This document shows positions 34,529-44,501 of a stretch of DNA of 64,000 bases, in pieces; the first letter of the stretch is position 1, and each line of letters opens with the position of its first letter. The DNA is taken from contig NZ_CP114040.1 of assembly GCF_026965555.1 (NCBI RefSeq), positions 1,612,001-1,676,000 of the forward strand, given 5' to 3'. The position numbers were made by a program, and so were the translations under genes. The notes beneath the pieces were generated by a model, which ran no database searches, was not told the origin of the DNA, and saw nothing but the letters and a program-made list of their open reading frames with translations. This DNA is from Nannocystis punicea (lineage in GTDB: Bacteria; Myxococcota_A; Polyangia; Nannocystales; Nannocystaceae).

Positions 34529-35218
34529 GTGGCGCTGACCTTCTATTTCCATCCGCTGTCCTCGTACTGTCACAAGGTGCTGCTGGCGCTGTACGAGAAC
34601 GAGACGCCGTTCGCGGCCCGGATCGTCGATCTCGGCGATGCTGACGAGCGCGCGAGGTACCGCGAGCTCTCGCCGATGCTGAAGATCCCGGCGCTGACGG
34701 ACGAGGCCGCCGGCCGCACCGTCATCGAGACCAGCATCATCATCGAGTACCTCGACCGGCATCATCCCGGTCCTCGGCCGCTGTTTCCGCGCGAGGAGGC
34801 GCAGGCGCTCGAGGCCCGCCTGTGGGACCGCCTGTTCGATGCTTACGTGATGACGCCGATGGCGAAGATCGTCGCCGACCGACTGCGCGGGGAAGGCGAG
34901 CGAGATCCTCGCGGCGTCGCCGAGGCGAAGGCGACGCTCGGCCAGGCCTACGACATGATCGAACGGCAGCTCGCGGGCCGGACCTGGGCGATCGGCGAGG
35001 CCTTCACCGTGGCCGACTGCGCCGCCGCACCCGCGCTCTTCTACGCCGCGACGCTGGTGCCGTTCGAGACGACGCACCCCAACCTCGCGGCCTACTTCGA
35101 GCGGCTGCTCGCGCGCCCGAGCAACCAGCGCGTGCTCGCCGAGGCGCGGCCGTGGTTCCGGTACTACCCCTATCGCGAGGCTCTGCCGGCGCGGTTCCTC
35201 GGCGAGGTCGAGGCATAG
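34529..35218 (+). CDS. Glutathione S-transferase family protein
   Basis: A 229-residue protein with the thioredoxin-fold N-terminal domain (LTFYFHPLSSYCHKVLLAL; KIPALTDEAAGRTVIETSIIIEYLD carries the cis-Pro and the glutathione-binding ETS motif) and an all-helical C-terminal domain (AIGEAFTVADCAAAPALFY). It conjugates or uses glutathione-like thiols for detoxification; the substrate is not predictable. Ser and Cys in SSYC are candidate active-site residues. GTG start with the N-terminal strand immediately following. Confidence 0.92.
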   Translation: MALTFYFHPLSSYCHKVLLALYENETPFAARIVDLGDADERARYRELSPMLKIPALTDEAAGRTVIETSIIIEYLDRHHPGPRPLFPREEAQALEARLWDRLFDAYVMTPMAKIVADRLRGEGERDPRGVAEAKATLGQAYDMIERQLAGRTWAIGEAFTVADCAAAPALFYAATLVPFETTHPNLAAYFERLLARPSNQRVLAEARPWFRYYPYREALPARFLGEVEA

Positions 35219-35362
35219 CCGGCCGCAGCGGCCAGGTGGGCAATAGGCGCAGGAGGTGGCGGAGGTAGCACCTCGCTGCGCTCGGCGGTTCGACCTGGTC
35301 GCTCGCGCGGAGGACCGGCGAGACCGTCTTGCGTGGCCTGATGGCCCCGGTATCATCCGCCG

Positions 35363-36241
35363 ATGTTGACATGCCTACGTCGGACGAGCGCGTCGCTCGT
35401 CGTCCTCACCCTGTTCTCCGCCAGTTTCCCCGTCCACGCCCAGCCTGTAGAAGCCGCCGCCGCGCCCGCGGAGCAGCCCGCCGATCGCGTCCAGCTGCGT
35501 AACGGCGGCATGGTCCAGGGCTCGATCCTCGAGGTCTTACCGAATGACTCGTTGACGATCGTCTCGGCGGCGACCGGCGACCGCAAGACTTTCTCGTGGT
35601 CGGAGATCGCCGCCTATGAGCAGGGCGGCCAGCGCGTCGAGCTCGGCGCCGTCGCGTCCCCGGCCCCCGTCGCGCGCGAGGAGCCGGCGCCGCAGGTCTA
35701 TGGTCCGCGCCTGCATATCGAGACCACCAAGCCCGCCAACGTCCAGCTGTACGAGATCACCGGCGAGATGATCGCCCACGGCGCCAACGTCACCGTCCAC
35801 GGCATCTCCTATCGCTCCGTGTGCAGCGCCCCGTGTGGCAGCGTCATCGACACGAGCCGCGGCAGCTCGTTCTTCTTCGGCGGCGACGGCCTCACGACCT
35901 CGAATCGGTTCAACCTCGCGGACGCGCGGGGCGACGTCACCGCGACCGTCAAGCCTGGCAGGAGGGGCCTGCGGATCGGCGGCATCGTGACGATGAGCGT
36001 CGGCATCAGCCTCATGGCCGTCGGCGGCGCGATGATCCTCATCGCCAACAACAACGCCAAGCGCGACGCGATCTTCGACGACAAGCCGCGCGAGGACCCG
36101 AAGTACGGGGCGCCGGTCGGGGTGATCGTCGCCGGCGCGGCCGCCCTCGCCGGCGGCATCGCCATGCTCGTCCTCGGCAAGACGCGCTTCAAGCTGAAGA
36201 CCGGCGGCCTCGGCGTGTTCCGCCCGCTGCGCTTCGGCTGA
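35363..36241 (+). CDS. Envelope protein, PEGA-like paralog family, copy 3
   Basis: A 292-residue member of the family at 23953 and 25287. It keeps the signal peptide (VLTLFSASFPVHAQ), the DRVQLRNGGMVQGSILEVLP beta domain with TFSWSEIAAYE, and the Cys-pair segment SVCSAPCGSVIDTSRG with FFFGGDGLTTSNRF. The two C-terminal hydrophobic segments also remain (IGGIVTMSVGISLMAVGGAM; GVIVAGAAALAGGIAMLVLG). It diverges more from the tandem pair than they do from each other, so it is the older relative. The shared Cys pair suggests a structural disulfide. Function unknown. Confidence 0.82.
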   Translation: MLTCLRRTSASLVVLTLFSASFPVHAQPVEAAAAPAEQPADRVQLRNGGMVQGSILEVLPNDSLTIVSAATGDRKTFSWSEIAAYEQGGQRVELGAVASPAPVAREEPAPQVYGPRLHIETTKPANVQLYEITGEMIAHGANVTVHGISYRSVCSAPCGSVIDTSRGSSFFFGGDGLTTSNRFNLADARGDVTATVKPGRRGLRIGGIVTMSVGISLMAVGGAMILIANNNAKRDAIFDDKPREDPKYGAPVGVIVAGAAALAGGIAMLVLGKTRFKLKTGGLGVFRPLRFG

Positions 36242-36421
36242 CCTTTGGGTCAGCCAGGGCGCACGACCCCACGGCGGGCGTGGGCGGTGCTCGATCGAGC
36301 GCTCGCCCACGCGGCGGGCCGCGATCGCGCCAGGCGACCGTTCCGGTGAGGCGGGCAGACACGCAGCACTCGATGGATGATTTCGCCATGACCTGCGATC
36401 CTGTCGCCGGGGCCTCTCAGG

Positions 36422-36694
36422 ATGGCGAGCAGCAAGACGGTACGGGTGCGCGTACAGGTGGAGGCGGGATCGTCCGAAGAGCGTGCCGTCGCGGATTGGC
36501 TGCGCGCTTGGCGACGGCGGGGCGTGCAACGTATCGGCAAGACGACGTATCCCTGGCAGGGGGCCCTGATCGCCCAGGACCTGCGCGGCCCCGCGGAAGC
36601 GTTCGCCGAGCTGCGCGCCCGCCTCGGCGCCGAGACCTCGGCCAGCATCGAGCCGCTCGTGGCGAGTACGGTCCCTGATGCGGATGAACCGTGA
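36422..36694 (+). CDS. Small hypothetical protein (90 residues)
   Basis: A short protein beginning MASSKTVRVRVQVEAG with an alternating strand and then two amphipathic helices (RAVADWLRAWRRRGV; PAEAFAELRARLGAE). No Cys, no signal peptide, no family recognised. It is plausible as a real gene because codon bias and start context are reasonable, but the evidence is modest. Confidence 0.45.
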   Translation: MASSKTVRVRVQVEAGSSEERAVADWLRAWRRRGVQRIGKTTYPWQGALIAQDLRGPAEAFAELRARLGAETSASIEPLVASTVPDADEP

Positions 36695-36756
36695 ACCCCG
36701 TGGAGTGCCCCTGCCGGTGGGCCCTCGGCGCGCGCCCGCCGGCGCCGAGGCGCCGA

Positions 36757-38196
36757 TCACTGGTTTTGCCGCCAGCCGCCGCCCAGCGCCTGATAGATCG
36801 AGACGACGGCCTGCATCTGAGCCTTCTTGGCCTCGATGAGATCCATCTCGGCCTCCAGCGAGTCACGCGTCGTCATCAGGACCTCGTTGTAATCCGCCTG
36901 CGCCGACTGATAGAGGGCCTTCGACACCTCGATGGCCGCTCGGAGCCTGTCCACCTGATCGGACAATTGCTCATAGCGCTGTCTCATGTTCGAGATCGCC
37001 GTCAGCTGGTTGTACACGTCCGTGTACGCCTGCAGGATCGATCGTTCGTAGTCGAAGACCGCCTGGACCTGCCTGGCGTTGGCGGAGCGGTAATCCGCCT
37101 TGATCGCCGTGCGGTTCAGCAGCGGAGCGATCAGGCCGCCGGCCACGTTGAAGGCCAGCGACCGCGGGTCGATGAGGTGAGCCAGGTTGAACGACTCGAA
37201 GCCGATGCCGGCGTCGAGGCGGAGCGACGGATAGAACCGCGCCTTGGCGCTCTTGGTGTCGAGCTTCGACGCCTCCAGCCGCAGCTCGGCAGCCTTCACG
37301 TCGGGGCGGTTCTCCAGCAGATCCGAGGGCAGGCCCGTGGCCACCACGTCGGGCTGCGCGGACATGAAGTTCTGGGAGTTGCGCGCCACGGGCTGCGGGA
37401 AGCGCCCGACCAGGAAGTTGATGCGGTTCTCGACGATGATCCGTTGCTGCTCGAGGGAGAACCGCCGGCCCTGGTTCTTGAGCACCTCGGCCTGGAAGCG
37501 CTGGACGCCGAGCTCCGTGCCGCGCGCGGCCAGCTTCTTGAGCTTGACGACCTCGAGGGCGTTCTTCTGCAGCTCGATGTTCTTGTCGAGGATCTCGATC
37601 TGGAGGTCGAGCGCGACCAGGTCGTAGTACGAGTTGGCGATCTCCGCCACGATCTCGGTGACGAGGAAGTTCCGCTCCTGGATCGTCGCCTCGTAATTGA
37701 AGATCGCGGCCTTCCTGGCGTTGCGGAACCTGCTCCAGATGTCGGTCTCCCACGAGGCCACGAAGCCGAAGCGGAAGTCCGCCAGCGGCTTCGGCAAGCT
37801 GTGGGCCTCGTGCTCGACTCCCTCGGCGGTGTACCTGCCGGGCTTCTCGAGGCCCGCGCCGACGCCCGCGTCGAGGCGCGGCAGGTAGTCGCCGCGGATC
37901 GCCGCGGCGTTGTTCTGGGTGATGATGATCTCCTGCAGCTGGATGTTCAGCTGCTGGTTGTTCTCCATCGCCTCCGCGATCAGGCTCTTGAGGTCGGCGT
38001 CGGCGAAGAAGACGTCCCATTGCTTCTGCACCGCGATGCTCGGGCCGGACTCGCCCGTGAGGGCGCCGAAGGAGTCGGGGACGGCGTTGTTCGCGTCCCT
38101 GGCCTTGTTGTCCCCCAGAAGGCTGGCGCAGCCGACCGTGAGCGACAGGGCGCAGGCGGCCGCCACGGCGAGGATCGGACTCCGACGCTTACTCAC
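36757..38196 (-). CDS. Outer-membrane efflux channel (TolC/NodT-type lipoprotein)
   Basis: A 479-residue outer-membrane factor, third gene of a tripartite efflux operon. Signal peptide with lipobox TVGC, then the duplicated coiled-coil channel pattern (IAEAMENNQQLNIQLQEI; LVALDLQIEILDKNIELQ; LPSDLLENRPDVKAAELRL, a family signature; SILQAYTDVYNQLTAI). The GTG at 38196 is chosen because it gives a proper signal peptide and overlaps the RND pump stop by 8 bases; a start 45 bases upstream would lengthen the basic n-region. It forms the exit duct for the pump upstream. Confidence 0.9.
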   Translation of the reverse strand: MSKRRSPILAVAAACALSLTVGCASLLGDNKARDANNAVPDSFGALTGESGPSIAVQKQWDVFFADADLKSLIAEAMENNQQLNIQLQEIIITQNNAAAIRGDYLPRLDAGVGAGLEKPGRYTAEGVEHEAHSLPKPLADFRFGFVASWETDIWSRFRNARKAAIFNYEATIQERNFLVTEIVAEIANSYYDLVALDLQIEILDKNIELQKNALEVVKLKKLAARGTELGVQRFQAEVLKNQGRRFSLEQQRIIVENRINFLVGRFPQPVARNSQNFMSAQPDVVATGLPSDLLENRPDVKAAELRLEASKLDTKSAKARFYPSLRLDAGIGFESFNLAHLIDPRSLAFNVAGGLIAPLLNRTAIKADYRSANARQVQAVFDYERSILQAYTDVYNQLTAISNMRQRYEQLSDQVDRLRAAIEVSKALYQSAQADYNEVLMTTRDSLEAEMDLIEAKKAQMQAVVSIYQALGGGWRQNQ

Positions 38197-41100
38197 CCGA
38201 CACCTCCTCCGGGCGACGCGCTCGCGCTTCGGTGGTCGCATGAGGGGTCGCTTCCTGTGGTTCGCCGGCGTCCGGCGCGTGCGTCTTCGCCACCGATCCG
38301 GCGTCCTCCAATGTCTCGATGAGGACCGACGCCAGCGACATCTCGGAGAGCGGCAGCGCCGGCGGCGGCGCGGCCTCCTCCGCGGGCGCGCCGATCCGCA
38401 GGAACTTCTCGAGCCGCGCGATGTGGCCGAAGATGAAGTAAAGGCCGGGGATGAGGATCACGCCGAACACGGTGCCCATGACCATGCCGCCGAGCGCGGA
38501 CGAGCCGATGGTGTTGTTGCCGACGGCGCCGGCGCCCTTGGCGACGACCAGCGGATACAGGCCGGCGACGAACGCGAACGAGGTCATCAGAATCGCGCGG
38601 AAGCGGGCCTTCGCGCCCGCGACGGCCGCCTCGAACACGGTCGCGCCCTCGCGCCGGGTCTGGACGGCGAACTCGACGATCAGCACCGCGTTCTTGCCGA
38701 GCAGACCGACCAGCATGACCAGGCCGACCTGGGCGTAGATGTCGTTCGCCAGGCCCATGACCTGGAGGAACAGGAACGAGCCGAACGCGCCCGCCGGGAG
38801 CGAGGTGATCACGGCCAGCGGGAGGACGAAGCTCTCGTACTGGGCCGCCAGCACCAGATACACGAACACCAGCACGATCCCGAAGATGTACACCGCCTCG
38901 TTGCCGCGCCGCGCCTCGTCGTACGACAGGCCCTCCCAGGCGATGTCGTAGCCGCGCGGCAAGGTCTTCGCCGCCACCTCCTTGATGGCATTGACGGCGT
39001 CGCCGGTCGTGTAGCCGGGGGCGTTGTTGCCGCGGATGGCCGACGAGTTGTACATGTTGTAGCGGGTGATCTCGTTCGGGCCCTGCCGCTTCTTGAGCGT
39101 CATGAACGCCGAATAGGGGACCATCTCGCCGGCCTCGTTCTTGACCCACATCTTCAGCACGTCCGGCGGCAGCGCGCGGTACTCGGGCAGCGCCTGGACG
39201 TAGACGCGGTAGAAGAAGTTGAAGCGGGTGAAGCCCTGCTCGAAGTTGCTGCCGATCATGAGATCGAGGTTCTCCATGGCCTTGCGGATGGAGACGCCCT
39301 TCTGCATCGCCTTCTTGTTGTCGATGACGAGCTCGTACTGCGGGTAGTTGGCGGCGTAGAAGGTGAAGAGGCCGGTCAGCTCGGGCCGCTCGCGCAGCGC
39401 CGCCATGAACTCCTGGTTGATGCGATCGAACTCGTAGTAGTCGGTGCTGCCGGTCTTCTCGAGCATACGGAAGGACACGCCGCCGGCCGCGCCGTAGCCG
39501 GGGACCGCCGGCGGCTCGAAGAACTCGACGACCGCGCCGATGTCCTTCGCCCGCTCCTCGAGCTCCTTGATGACCTCGGTGACCGACTTGTCGCGCTCGG
39601 ACCAGTCCTTCAGGTTGATGAGGCAGGTGCCGGCGTTGGAGGCGCGCCCCTCGGTGAGGATCTCGTAGCCGGCGAGGGCGGAGACCGACGAGATCTCGGG
39701 GAGCTCCTTGGCGATCTGCTGCAGCTCCCGGGAGACCGCGTTCGTCCGCTCGATCGTGGTGCCCGGCGGGGTCTGGATGATGGCGTAGATGATGCCCTGG
39801 TCCTCGTTGGGCACGAAGCCGGCCGGCAGCACCTGGTTGACCTGCATGATGCCGAACACGAACAAGCCGATCGCCAGGATCGTCAGGTAGAACCGCCCCA
39901 GGGTCGCCCGAATCAGGCGGACGTAGATCGACGTGACCCAGTTGAACACCCGGTTGAAGCCGCGGATGAACAGGGTGATCGGGTTGCGGGTCCTCCCGTG
40001 GTCGTGCACCGGCTTGAGGATCAGGACCGACAGGACCGGCGTGAGCGTCAGCGCGATGAAGCCGGACAGGACGATGGACGAGGCCATCGTGACCGAGAAC
40101 TGGCGGTAGAACACGCCGACCGGGCCGGGCATGAAGGCCACCGGCACGAACACCGACGTCATCACCAGGGTGATGGCGATGATGGCGCCGCTGATCTCGT
40201 TCAGGACCGCCTTCATCGCCTCGTAGATCGACAGGTTCGTCGTCTCCATCTTGGCGTGCACGGCCTCGACGACGACGATGGCGTCGTCGACCACGATGCC
40301 GATCGCCAGGACCAGCGCGAACAGCGTGATGAGGTTGATGCTGATGTCCAGCGCCGCCATGAAGATGAACGCGCCGACGAGCGACACGGGCACGGCGAGC
40401 GTCGGGATCAGCGTCGAGCGCCAGTCGCCGAGGAACACGAAGACGACCAGGGCCACCAGCACGAACGCCTCGACCAGCGTGTGCGTGACCTGCTCGATGG
40501 AGGCGTCGACGAACCGCGAGACGTCGTAGCTGATCGCGTAGTCCATCCCTGGTGGGAAGGTGGTCGCCTTGATCTCGTCGAGCGTCGACTTGACGTTCTC
40601 GATGACCTCCTGCGCGTTGCTCCCGAGCGTCTGCTTGAGCACGATGGCCGCCGAGGGGTTGCCGTCGAGGTTGGAGTAGATGTTGAAGAACTCGCTGCCC
40701 AGCTCGACCTTGGCGATGTCCTTCAGGCGCAGGATGTGGCCGTCCGGCGTGGCCCGGATGATGATGTCCTCGTACTGCTCGGGCTTGTTGTAGCGGCCCT
40801 CCCACACGAGCACGTACTCGAGCGACTGGGCCGTCTTGCCGGTGGCCTGGCCGACGCGGCCGGGGCGGCCGATGATGCTCTGGTCGGCCATCGCGTCCTG
40901 CACCTCCTCGGGCGAGACGTTGTAGGCCCGCATCCGGTCCGGGTTCAGCCAGATGCGCATGGCGTACTGCCGGCTGCCGAGGATTCGCGCCTGGCCGATG
41001 CCCTTGACGCGCATGATCTCCGGCAGGACGTTGACGTTGGCGAAGTTGAACAGGAACTTCTCGTCCGCCCCCTCGGCGGTGCTGTACACGTTGACGTACA

Positions 41101-41512
41101 TCAACATGCTCGGCATGACGCGCATCAGGATGACGCCCTCGAGCTGCACCAGCTTCGGCAGCTGCGGCATCACCTGGTCGATCCTGGTCTTGACGTTGAT
41201 GATCGCCTGGTTGGGGTCGGTGCCGAGGTCGAAGATGACCTGGATCGTCGCCTCACCGGCGCTGGTCGCGTCGGTGATCATGTAGCGCATCCCCTGTACG
41301 CCGTTGATGGCGCGCTCCAGCGGGATGAGCGTCGACTGGATCAGGACGTCGGCGCTGGCGCCCGGGTACGCGACCGTGATCTGGACCTGCGGCGGCGCGA
41401 TCTCGGGGAACTGAGAGACCGGGCGCGTGCCGATCGACAGCAGGCCGAGGAGGACGATCAGGACCGAGATGACGATTGCGAGGACCGGGCGGCGGAGAAT
41501 CTGTGCGAACAT
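38189..41512 (-). CDS. RND efflux pump, HAE1 (AcrB-like) family
   Basis: A 1107-residue inner-membrane proton-driven transporter. It has 12 predicted helices, two large periplasmic loops, and the transmembrane Asp pair in VLAIGIVVDDAIVVVEAV, with a matching Lys in VGLLGKNAVLIVEF. N-terminal IGTRPVSQFPEIAPPQVQI is typical of AcrB/MexB. The C-terminal 60 residues (AEEAAPPPALPL onward) form an extended Ala/Glu/Pro tail beyond the usual end. Order adaptor-pump-channel with gaps of 10 and -8 bases marks one operon. Likely exports hydrophobic toxins or antibiotics; the substrate is unknown. Confidence 0.96.
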   Translation of the reverse strand: MFAQILRRPVLAIVISVLIVLLGLLSIGTRPVSQFPEIAPPQVQITVAYPGASADVLIQSTLIPLERAINGVQGMRYMITDATSAGEATIQVIFDLGTDPNQAIINVKTRIDQVMPQLPKLVQLEGVILMRVMPSMLMYVNVYSTAEGADEKFLFNFANVNVLPEIMRVKGIGQARILGSRQYAMRIWLNPDRMRAYNVSPEEVQDAMADQSIIGRPGRVGQATGKTAQSLEYVLVWEGRYNKPEQYEDIIIRATPDGHILRLKDIAKVELGSEFFNIYSNLDGNPSAAIVLKQTLGSNAQEVIENVKSTLDEIKATTFPPGMDYAISYDVSRFVDASIEQVTHTLVEAFVLVALVVFVFLGDWRSTLIPTLAVPVSLVGAFIFMAALDISINLITLFALVLAIGIVVDDAIVVVEAVHAKMETTNLSIYEAMKAVLNEISGAIIAITLVMTSVFVPVAFMPGPVGVFYRQFSVTMASSIVLSGFIALTLTPVLSVLILKPVHDHGRTRNPITLFIRGFNRVFNWVTSIYVRLIRATLGRFYLTILAIGLFVFGIMQVNQVLPAGFVPNEDQGIIYAIIQTPPGTTIERTNAVSRELQQIAKELPEISSVSALAGYEILTEGRASNAGTCLINLKDWSERDKSVTEVIKELEERAKDIGAVVEFFEPPAVPGYGAAGGVSFRMLEKTGSTDYYEFDRINQEFMAALRERPELTGLFTFYAANYPQYELVIDNKKAMQKGVSIRKAMENLDLMIGSNFEQGFTRFNFFYRVYVQALPEYRALPPDVLKMWVKNEAGEMVPYSAFMTLKKRQGPNEITRYNMYNSSAIRGNNAPGYTTGDAVNAIKEVAAKTLPRGYDIAWEGLSYDEARRGNEAVYIFGIVLVFVYLVLAAQYESFVLPLAVITSLPAGAFGSFLFLQVMGLANDIYAQVGLVMLVGLLGKNAVLIVEFAVQTRREGATVFEAAVAGAKARFRAILMTSFAFVAGLYPLVVAKGAGAVGNNTIGSSALGGMVMGTVFGVILIPGLYFIFGHIARLEKFLRIGAPAEEAAPPPALPLSEMSLASVLIETLEDAGSVAKTHAPDAGEPQEATPHATTEARARRPEEVSGE

Positions 41513-41522
41513 GTCGGCCTCC

Positions 41523-42599
41523 TCATTCCGCGTGGTACTTCAGCTGGGCGAAGACCTCGGCGGGCTCCTCGAGCTTCACGTCGACGTGCTTGCCGTCCTG
41601 GACCTTGCGCAGGCCCTCCAGGAGGATGTGGTCGGTGTCCTCGAGGCCGCCGTCGATGATGAAAGAGTGCGGGAGCTCGGCGGCGACCGAGATCGGTCGC
41701 TGTTTGACGATGCCGTCGTCGCCGACCACGAAGACGTAGCGGCGATCGAGGATCTCGAAGGTCGCCTTCTGCGGGATCATCTGGGCGTTGGGGTACTTCG
41801 TCGTCACGACGATGTTCCCGGTCTCGCCGTGCCGCAGCAGGCCGGTGGGGTTGGGGAAGGTCGCGCGGAAGGCGATGTTGCCGGTCGTGTTGTCGAAGTC
41901 GGCCTCGATCGTCTCGACCTTGCCCTCCTGGTCGAACATCTTGTTGTTCGCCATCTGGAACTTGACGACCATCTTCTGCTCGGGATCCGCCTTGTAATCG
42001 AGGTACTCGGCCTCGGGCACGTTGAAGTAGATCCACAGCATCCGGTTGTCGGACAGCGTCGTCAGCAGATCGCCCTCCTCGACGAGGCTGCCGAGCCGCA
42101 CCACGAAGCGGTCCATCAGGCCGCTGAACGGGGCGCGGATCTCGGTCAGGCGCATGTGCGTCTGGGCGAGCTCCAGCTCGGCCTTGGCGCGATTGAGCTT
42201 GGCCCCGGCCAGCGCGAGCTCGGCCGACGACACGATGTCCTTGTCGGCCAGCATCTTGGTGTTCTTGTATTCGATCGAGGCCATGTCGGCCTCCGCCTCG
42301 GCGCGGTGGAGGTCCGCTCGGTAGATGAGCGGCATGATCTGGAACATCTTCGTGTTCTCCTCGATCAGCTGGCCCTCGTCGACGAAGATCCCCGTCAGAT
42401 AGCCGCGCTCCTGGGCGCGCACCTCGATGTGCTGGATTGCGTGGACCTGGGCGACGTATTCGCGGGTCAGCTCCACGTCCTGCCGGAGCGGGGTCGTGAC
42501 AGCGAAGACCCCCTCCTCCGCGTGATGCTCGTGCGGATGCTGGCACGCAGACATGAGCAGGACCGCCAGTCCGCCCGCTAGTGAGATGATTCGAGGCAT
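41523..42599 (-). CDS. RND efflux periplasmic adaptor (AcrA-like lipoprotein)
   Basis: A 358-residue membrane fusion protein with signal peptide and lipobox LLMSAC. It has lipoyl halves (VRAQERGYLTGIFVDEGQLI; RAPFSGLMDRFVVRLGSLVEEG), a helical hairpin, a beta-barrel and a membrane-proximal domain. The motif RGYLTGIFVDEG resembles adaptors that pair with HAE1 pumps. The chosen ATG (42599) gives a canonical lipoprotein signal; an in-frame ATG at 42695 would add 32 residues (MNNIIPIAPRRPTS start) that also look protein-like, so that longer form is possible. The His-rich stretch HPHEHH after the lipid Cys could bind metal. Confidence 0.92.
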   Translation of the reverse strand: MPRIISLAGGLAVLLMSACQHPHEHHAEEGVFAVTTPLRQDVELTREYVAQVHAIQHIEVRAQERGYLTGIFVDEGQLIEENTKMFQIMPLIYRADLHRAEAEADMASIEYKNTKMLADKDIVSSAELALAGAKLNRAKAELELAQTHMRLTEIRAPFSGLMDRFVVRLGSLVEEGDLLTTLSDNRMLWIYFNVPEAEYLDYKADPEQKMVVKFQMANNKMFDQEGKVETIEADFDNTTGNIAFRATFPNPTGLLRHGETGNIVVTTKYPNAQMIPQKATFEILDRRYVFVVGDDGIVKQRPISVAAELPHSFIIDGGLEDTDHILLEGLRKVQDGKHVDVKLEEPAEVFAQLKYHAE

Positions 42600-43055
42600 G
42601 AATTTTTTCTCATCATTGCGGCCGAGCAGCACGCGCAGGATCGCCAGGAAAATGGAGGTAGGCCGCCGCGGCGCGATTGGAATGATGTTGTTCATCGAGG
42701 TTCGCCTGTCGCGCGCGAGGTCTTCACGCACGGGCCCAGGCGCGGCGCCCTCCATTGAGGGGCCGCGGCCTGCGAGCCTGGTTCACGTCGTTACACGTGC
42801 GATGCCGGGGCCGTATCGGTTGGAGATCCTTGATCAAATCATGAGGGTACGGGGACCGATTGGATAAATTCCAAGCGATCGATGGGAGCCTTTCCCATCC
42901 TCGTCCCCGCGCGCCCGTCTGCGAGATCGCCGCGGCGTGCGCCGCATCCACCCGCGGCGAGGGTTTCACCGGAATGCAAGCGGCGTGCTCCGGTGTGGCG
43001 CGCGGATTGCAGCCGCCGGAACGAACCGCGTTATCCTCGCCGAGGACGCCTGCCC
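42600..43055. other. Divergent regulatory region between efflux operon and two-component system
   Basis: About 450 bases separate the leftward efflux operon from the rightward histidine kinase. The layout suggests the two-component system controls the pump. I searched by eye for a sigma-54 -24/-12 element and found no convincing one on either strand. The first 95 bases may be coding if the longer adaptor start is used. Confidence 0.45.
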
Positions 43056-44501
43056 GTGACCCGACGACCCTTCGCCCCCGCCGAACGCAGCCGTGTAAGG
43101 ATCAGCGGCCTCGTATTGCTCCTCGGCGCGGTGCTCACCGTCGCGGCGGTCGCGCTGGTCGGGATCTGGTTCGAGGACGCGGAGTCCGAGCTGGCGATGC
43201 AGCGCGAGCAGCGGCGCCTGGGGAACCTCGCGTCGCTGCTGGCCGTCGAGCTCGCGGCGGAGCTGGCGAACCTCGCGCGCGATCTGCCGCAGACCCCGGA
43301 CCCCCCGACAACAGACTCCGCGGCCTGGACCGCGAAGGTCGCCGGCGGCGATGGCCGCGAGCTCGCCGTGCGGGTGCAGATCGGGGAGCTGTTCCACGCC
43401 GCCGATCACCTCGATTCGGCGGATGAGCGCATCTTCATGCAGCCGCCCGGCGCCGACAAGTTCTTCGACCTGCACGGCCTGTCCGCAGGGCCAGGTGTGC
43501 TCGCGGAGCTGGTCGCGCGCGGCGAGGACACCGGCATGCTGTCCGCGGCCCAGGCGCTGCAGCTCGGGCTGCCCGAGTACCCCGCGTTCGTCAGCGTCGC
43601 CGCGGCCGACGGCGGCGTCCTCGGCAGCTGGCGCGTCGCCGTCGTCGGCAGCACCCGCGAGGAGGTCGAGCGCGACCGGCGGGGCATGCTGCGCGTGATC
43701 ATCAAGGTGCTGCTGACCGGGATCACCACGCTGGTGTTCGGCTACTTCGCGTTCCGTGAGTTCCGCGCGCAGGTGATGGCCCGCCACCAGCTCGAGCTCG
43801 CCGAGCAGCGACGCGCCGGGGAAGAGGTGCTCGCCCGCGAGAACCGCACCGCGACGATGCTGACGCTCGCGTCCGGGGTCGCCCACGAGGTCGGCACGCC
43901 GCTCGGGCTGATCCGCGTCAAGGCGGAGGCGCTGCGCGACGCCCTGCAGGACTCGCCGGAGGAGCAGGACGCAAAGACGATCCTCGGGCAGGTCGACCGC
44001 CTGCGCGACGTGGTCCAGGGGTTCCTCCGCGCCGCTCGCGGCAGGATGCCCGAGCAGGCGCGAGTGGCCCCCGCGACGCTGGCCCAGGCGGTGCGCGACC
44101 TGATCTCGCACCGCTTCCAGGCCGCCGAGGTCGAGCTGCAGGTGGAGAGCGCGCCCGAGATGCCGGACGTGCGGGTCAACGGACTGCTCGTCGAGCACGC
44201 GCTGGTCAACCTGCTCGTCAACGCCTGCGACGCGTCTCCGCGCGGCGGCCTCGTCACGCTGCGTGTGCGCCAGGAGGGCGAGGACGTGGTGTTCGAGGTC
44301 CTCGACGAGGGCGAGGGCGTGCGCGAGGAGGACCGCGAGCGCCTGATCAAGCCGTTCTTCTCGCGCAAGGCCTACGGCACCGGTCTCGGGCTCGCGCTCA
44401 CCAACGAGATCGCCCGCATGAGCCGCGGGTCCGTCACCCTCGCGCCGCGGTCGCCACGCGGCGCGATCGCCACGCTGCGTTTGCCCAGGGAGGTTCCATG
44501 A
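43056..44501 (+). CDS. Membrane sensor histidine kinase
   Basis: A 481-residue sensor kinase. Helix 1 (about 17-38), a periplasmic sensor domain of 170 residues, helix 2 (about 211-233), then a HisKA-type domain with His 277 in SGVAHEVGTPLG and a HATPase domain with N-box LLVNACDAS, G1 DEGEGV and G2 GTGLGLAL. The short HAMP-less linker and the VAHEVGTPL motif resemble NtrB/ZraS-type kinases that partner sigma-54 activators. GTG at 43056 gives a proper N-terminus. The stop overlaps the start of the response regulator by four bases, so the two are a cognate pair. Confidence 0.93.
   Translation: MTRRPFAPAERSRVRISGLVLLLGAVLTVAAVALVGIWFEDAESELAMQREQRRLGNLASLLAVELAAELANLARDLPQTPDPPTTDSAAWTAKVAGGDGRELAVRVQIGELFHAADHLDSADERIFMQPPGADKFFDLHGLSAGPGVLAELVARGEDTGMLSAAQALQLGLPEYPAFVSVAAADGGVLGSWRVAVVGSTREEVERDRRGMLRVIIKVLLTGITTLVFGYFAFREFRAQVMARHQLELAEQRRAGEEVLARENRTATMLTLASGVAHEVGTPLGLIRVKAEALRDALQDSPEEQDAKTILGQVDRLRDVVQGFLRAARGRMPEQARVAPATLAQAVRDLISHRFQAAEVELQVESAPEMPDVRVNGLLVEHALVNLLVNACDASPRGGLVTLRVRQEGEDVVFEVLDEGEGVREEDRERLIKPFFSRKAYGTGLGLALTNEIARMSRGSVTLAPRSPRGAIATLRLPREVP

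Noticed and set aside
37910..41659. 1249-residue plus-strand ORF
   Set aside because: It lies antisense to the well-supported RND pump and consists of Arg/Asp/Val/Leu-rich low-complexity sequence; a shadow of high-G+C codon bias.
42600..43055. Sigma-54 promoter for the RND operon
   Set aside because: No stretch with GG and GC at -24/-12 spacing matched well enough on the minus strand.
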